Of a stretch of 34,980 nucleotides of DNA, positions 33,231 to 34,980 are shown one piece after another. The stretch's first letter is position 1. Each line of letters starts with the position of its first letter. Source of the DNA: Deltaproteobacteria bacterium. GTDB taxonomy: Bacteria; Myxococcota_A; UBA9160; UBA4427. A model generated the notes under the pieces. It was not told the origin of the DNA and did not search any database. It saw nothing but the letters and a program-made list of their open reading frames with translations. Made by a program: the position numbers and the translations under genes. The DNA lies in the NCBI GenBank assembly GCA_011051925.1, contig DRKE01000369.1, positions 1 through 34,980 on the forward strand, in the 5' to 3' direction.

Positions 33231-33974
33231 GTGTTCGATCTGAGGGGCAGGGTCGCGCTGGTGACCGGCGCTGGGCGGCATGTCGGCCTCGCGATCGCCG
33301 AGGCCCTCGCGCGCCAGGGTGCCGCGGTCGCAATCAACGACGTCGTGGCCGACCGGGCCCACGCCGCCGCCGAAGGATTGGCCCGGACGGGGGCACAGGC
33401 GCTTGCGGTCCCTGCCGACATGACCGATCTCGGAGCCGTCGAAGAGGCCGTCGCCGCGGTCGGATCGCAGCTCGGCCCGGTCGACATCCTCGTCTCGAAC
33501 GCGGGCAACGCGGGCGCAGCGCCCGCCCTGCCCACCCCGTTTCTCGACATGGCGCCCGGCGACTGGCATCGGTACATCGACATCAATTTCTACGCCGTCC
33601 TGAACGGGATCCATGCCGTCCTGCCGGGGATGTGCCGTCGAAACCACGGGCGCATCATCACGATCTCATCGGACGCGGGACGGGCGGGCGTCGGCATGGG
33701 CATGTCGGTCTACAGCGGCGGCAAGGCGGCCGCGATGGGCTTCCAGCGATCCCTCGCCTGTGAAGTCGGCCCGCAGCAGGTCACGGTGAATACGATCGCC
33801 CTGGGTCTCGTTCCCGGAGATTGGGATGCGGGTTCGCCGGACAAGATCCCCCTCGGACGGTTCGGGACGCCCGACGATGTCGGACCGGCCGCCGTCTTCT
33901 TCGCTTCCGACGAAGCGGGCTGGGTCACGGGACAGGTGCTGTCGGTCAATGGCGGCTATTTCCGGAACCTGTGA
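33231..33974 (+). CDS. SDR-family oxidoreductase
   Basis: A 247-residue classical short-chain dehydrogenase/reductase. TGAGRHVG (12-19) binds the dinucleotide; the usual G-x-x-x-G-x-G has a His-Val in the loop. NAG is at 90-92. S146/S147, Y161 and K165 (YSGGK) form the catalytic set, and TGQVLSVNGG closes the fold. The residues NINFYAVLNG-like at about 118-126 keep the catalytic asparagine. The start is GTG at 33231 with GAGGAG about 11 bases upstream, a little far. Another SDR follows after 81 bases. The substrate is unknown. Confidence 0.92.
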   Translation: MFDLRGRVALVTGAGRHVGLAIAEALARQGAAVAINDVVADRAHAAAEGLARTGAQALAVPADMTDLGAVEEAVAAVGSQLGPVDILVSNAGNAGAAPALPTPFLDMAPGDWHRYIDINFYAVLNGIHAVLPGMCRRNHGRIITISSDAGRAGVGMGMSVYSGGKAAAMGFQRSLACEVGPQQVTVNTIALGLVPGDWDAGSPDKIPLGRFGTPDDVGPAAVFFASDEAGWVTGQVLSVNGGYFRNL

Positions 33975-34055
33975 TCCGGGGGATCCGGACACACGATGCG
34001 GAAGGACACGAGGACAAGAGGGGTCGGCGGATCGGCCTTGCGGAAGGGAGTCCCG

Positions 34056-34844
34056 ATGAAGTGCAGTCTCGAAGGCAAGGTCGCGCTCGTGACCGGCGGG
34101 AGCGGAGGGATCGGCAGGGCGACCCTGCGTCGTTTCGTCGAAGAAGGAGCGGCCGTGGTCTGCGCGGACATCGACGAGGAGGGCGGAAAGAAGATCGTCG
34201 GGGAGCTCGAGGCCGCTGGTGGGCGAGCGCGCTTCACGCGCTGTGACGTGAGCCGGCTCGAGGAAGTGACCGCGAGTGTCGACGAGGCCGTCCGGGAATT
34301 CGGCCGGATCGACATCCTCTTCAACAACGCGGCGACCAGCACCGGGGGCTATGTCGCGGATCTCGACCCCGAAGGTTGGGACCGGAGCCTGCGCGTCATG
34401 CTGACCGCAGCGATGTACGGCATGAAGGCGGCCATCCCCCACATGCTGGAGCAGGGCGGCGGATCGATCATCTCGACCTCCTCGATCTATGGCCACGTTT
34501 CGAGTCCCGGCAATGCGCCCTACGCCACGGCCAAGGCCGGGCTCGTCAATCTCACGCGCACGGCCGCCCTCGAATACGGACGCCGGGGAATCCGCGTGAA
34601 CGCGGTCTGCCCCGGTGCGGTCGAAACCCCGATGCTCGACGCCGTCGTGGGCCTCGGGCTGAAGAGCCGGGAAGCGATCGCCGACATGCATGCGCTGGGC
34701 AGGACGATCCGTCCGGAAGAGGTCGCCAATCTCGTCCTTTTTCTCGCCAGCGACGAGGCCTCGGCGATCACGGGACAGTCGATCGTGATCGACGGTGGAC
34801 TGCTCGCCGGTTGTGATCTCACGGGTGTTCCGCCGATGGGCTGA
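34056..34844 (+). CDS. SDR-family oxidoreductase
   Basis: A 262-residue classical SDR: TGGSGGIG (13-20), NNA (90-92), S142/S143, Y156 and K160 in PYATAK, then NAVCPGAVETPML and ITGQSIVIDGG. In the helix that normally holds the catalytic asparagine (N-x-x-G) the sequence reads RVMLTAAMYG, so that residue seems replaced; this is unusual and may alter rate or substrate. ATG at 34056 was chosen because GGAAGGGAG lies 5 bases upstream; the frame is open from 33996. It follows the SDR at 33231 and is convergent with a gene fragment at the window's end. Confidence 0.92.
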   Translation: MKCSLEGKVALVTGGSGGIGRATLRRFVEEGAAVVCADIDEEGGKKIVGELEAAGGRARFTRCDVSRLEEVTASVDEAVREFGRIDILFNNAATSTGGYVADLDPEGWDRSLRVMLTAAMYGMKAAIPHMLEQGGGSIISTSSIYGHVSSPGNAPYATAKAGLVNLTRTAALEYGRRGIRVNAVCPGAVETPMLDAVVGLGLKSREAIADMHALGRTIRPEEVANLVLFLASDEASAITGQSIVIDGGLLAGCDLTGVPPMG

Positions 34845-34980
34845 TCACCAGGGCCCGTCGTCGTCCGTCACCACCCGAGTCTCCGGTTCCAGGCCCCTTC
34901 GCTTCCCGCCGAATCCTTCGAGCGCCTCGACGGCCTCCTTCACGCTCGCCACCTGCTGGATCCGGGCACGCCCGACCAGC
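34845..34980 (-). CDS. C-terminal fragment of an unrecognised protein (right edge)
   Basis: The minus strand reads 44 codons from the right edge to a TGA at 34847-34845. The residues LVGRARIQQVASVKEAVEAL and a tail ending VVTDDDGPW look like the helical end of a real protein, and the frame has the codon pattern of the other genes. I do not recognise the family from this piece. It is convergent with the SDR gene, whose stop is adjacent. Confidence 0.55.
   Translation of the reverse strand, partial: LVGRARIQQVASVKEAVEALEGFGGKRRGLEPETRVVTDDDGPW

Noticed and set aside
1..34980. tRNA, rRNA, CRISPR, transposase, toxin-antitoxin or phage elements
   Set aside because: None seen: no spaced direct repeats, no T-loop-like GTTCRA context in a cloverleaf, and no matching protein motifs on either strand.

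Overview
This is a high-GC, gene-dense bacterial chromosome segment with strong G/C bias at third codon positions. That bias produces long spurious open frames antisense to real genes. The gene mix is TetR-linked amidohydrolase and aldo/keto reductase, LLM flavin enzyme, crotonase, bacterial P450, nitronate monooxygenase-like protein, DUF2889, DUF6285 and DUF1330 proteins, several SDRs and a Maf-type flagellin glycosyltransferase. It suggests a free-living, flagellated Gram-negative bacterium, possibly a poorly cultivated myxobacterial/deltaproteobacterial-like or related lineage. No rRNA or phylogenetic marker gene is present, so this placement is inference. I saw no tRNA, rRNA, CRISPR array, insertion sequence or phage gene.

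Layout. 1-2.9 kb: the truncated start of a membrane sensor protein (minus strand) diverges from a four-domain c-di-GMP regulator (REC-PAS-GGDEF-EAL). 2.9-6.6 kb: a minus-strand set of TetR regulator, D-aminoacylase-like amidohydrolase and aldo/keto reductase. 6.6-9.4 kb: diverging from tetR, a SAM methyltransferase, an exported DsrE-like protein, a rhodanese and a probable lipoprotein. The 130-base divergent gap holds two overlapping promoters and a palindrome placed to control both. 9.4-18 kb: scattered metabolic genes in divergent or convergent pairs (DUF2889, zinc-free MDR reductase, LLM enzyme/lipoprotein/crotonase operon, ethanolamine-type permease, P450, nitronate monooxygenase).

18.2-27.2 kb is the most distinctive part. 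It holds a Maf/DUF115 motility-associated glycosyltransferase, a divergent DXS-like thiamine-diphosphate enzyme, and a tightly coupled four-gene operon of ATP-grasp ligase, zinc-finger SAM methyltransferase and two more ATP-grasp proteins. The operon is preceded by a 17-codon leader ORF, and three of its junctions (including leader to first ligase) are ATGA overlaps. I infer a surface-sugar (probably flagellin glycan) building and decorating pathway, with amide or ester bonds made by the ATP-grasp enzymes and a carbon skeleton made by the DXS-like enzyme. No nonulosonic-acid synthesis genes are in view, so the sugar itself is unknown.

27.3-35 kb: a FabG-like SDR, a DUF1330 protein, a sodium:solute symporter, and a plus-strand group of a DUF7064-type lipocalin-like protein, a DUF6285 protein, an aminoglycoside-phosphotransferase-fold kinase and two SDRs. 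The last group resembles accessory lipid or xenobiotic metabolism islands. The window ends in the C-terminus of an unrecognised minus-strand gene.
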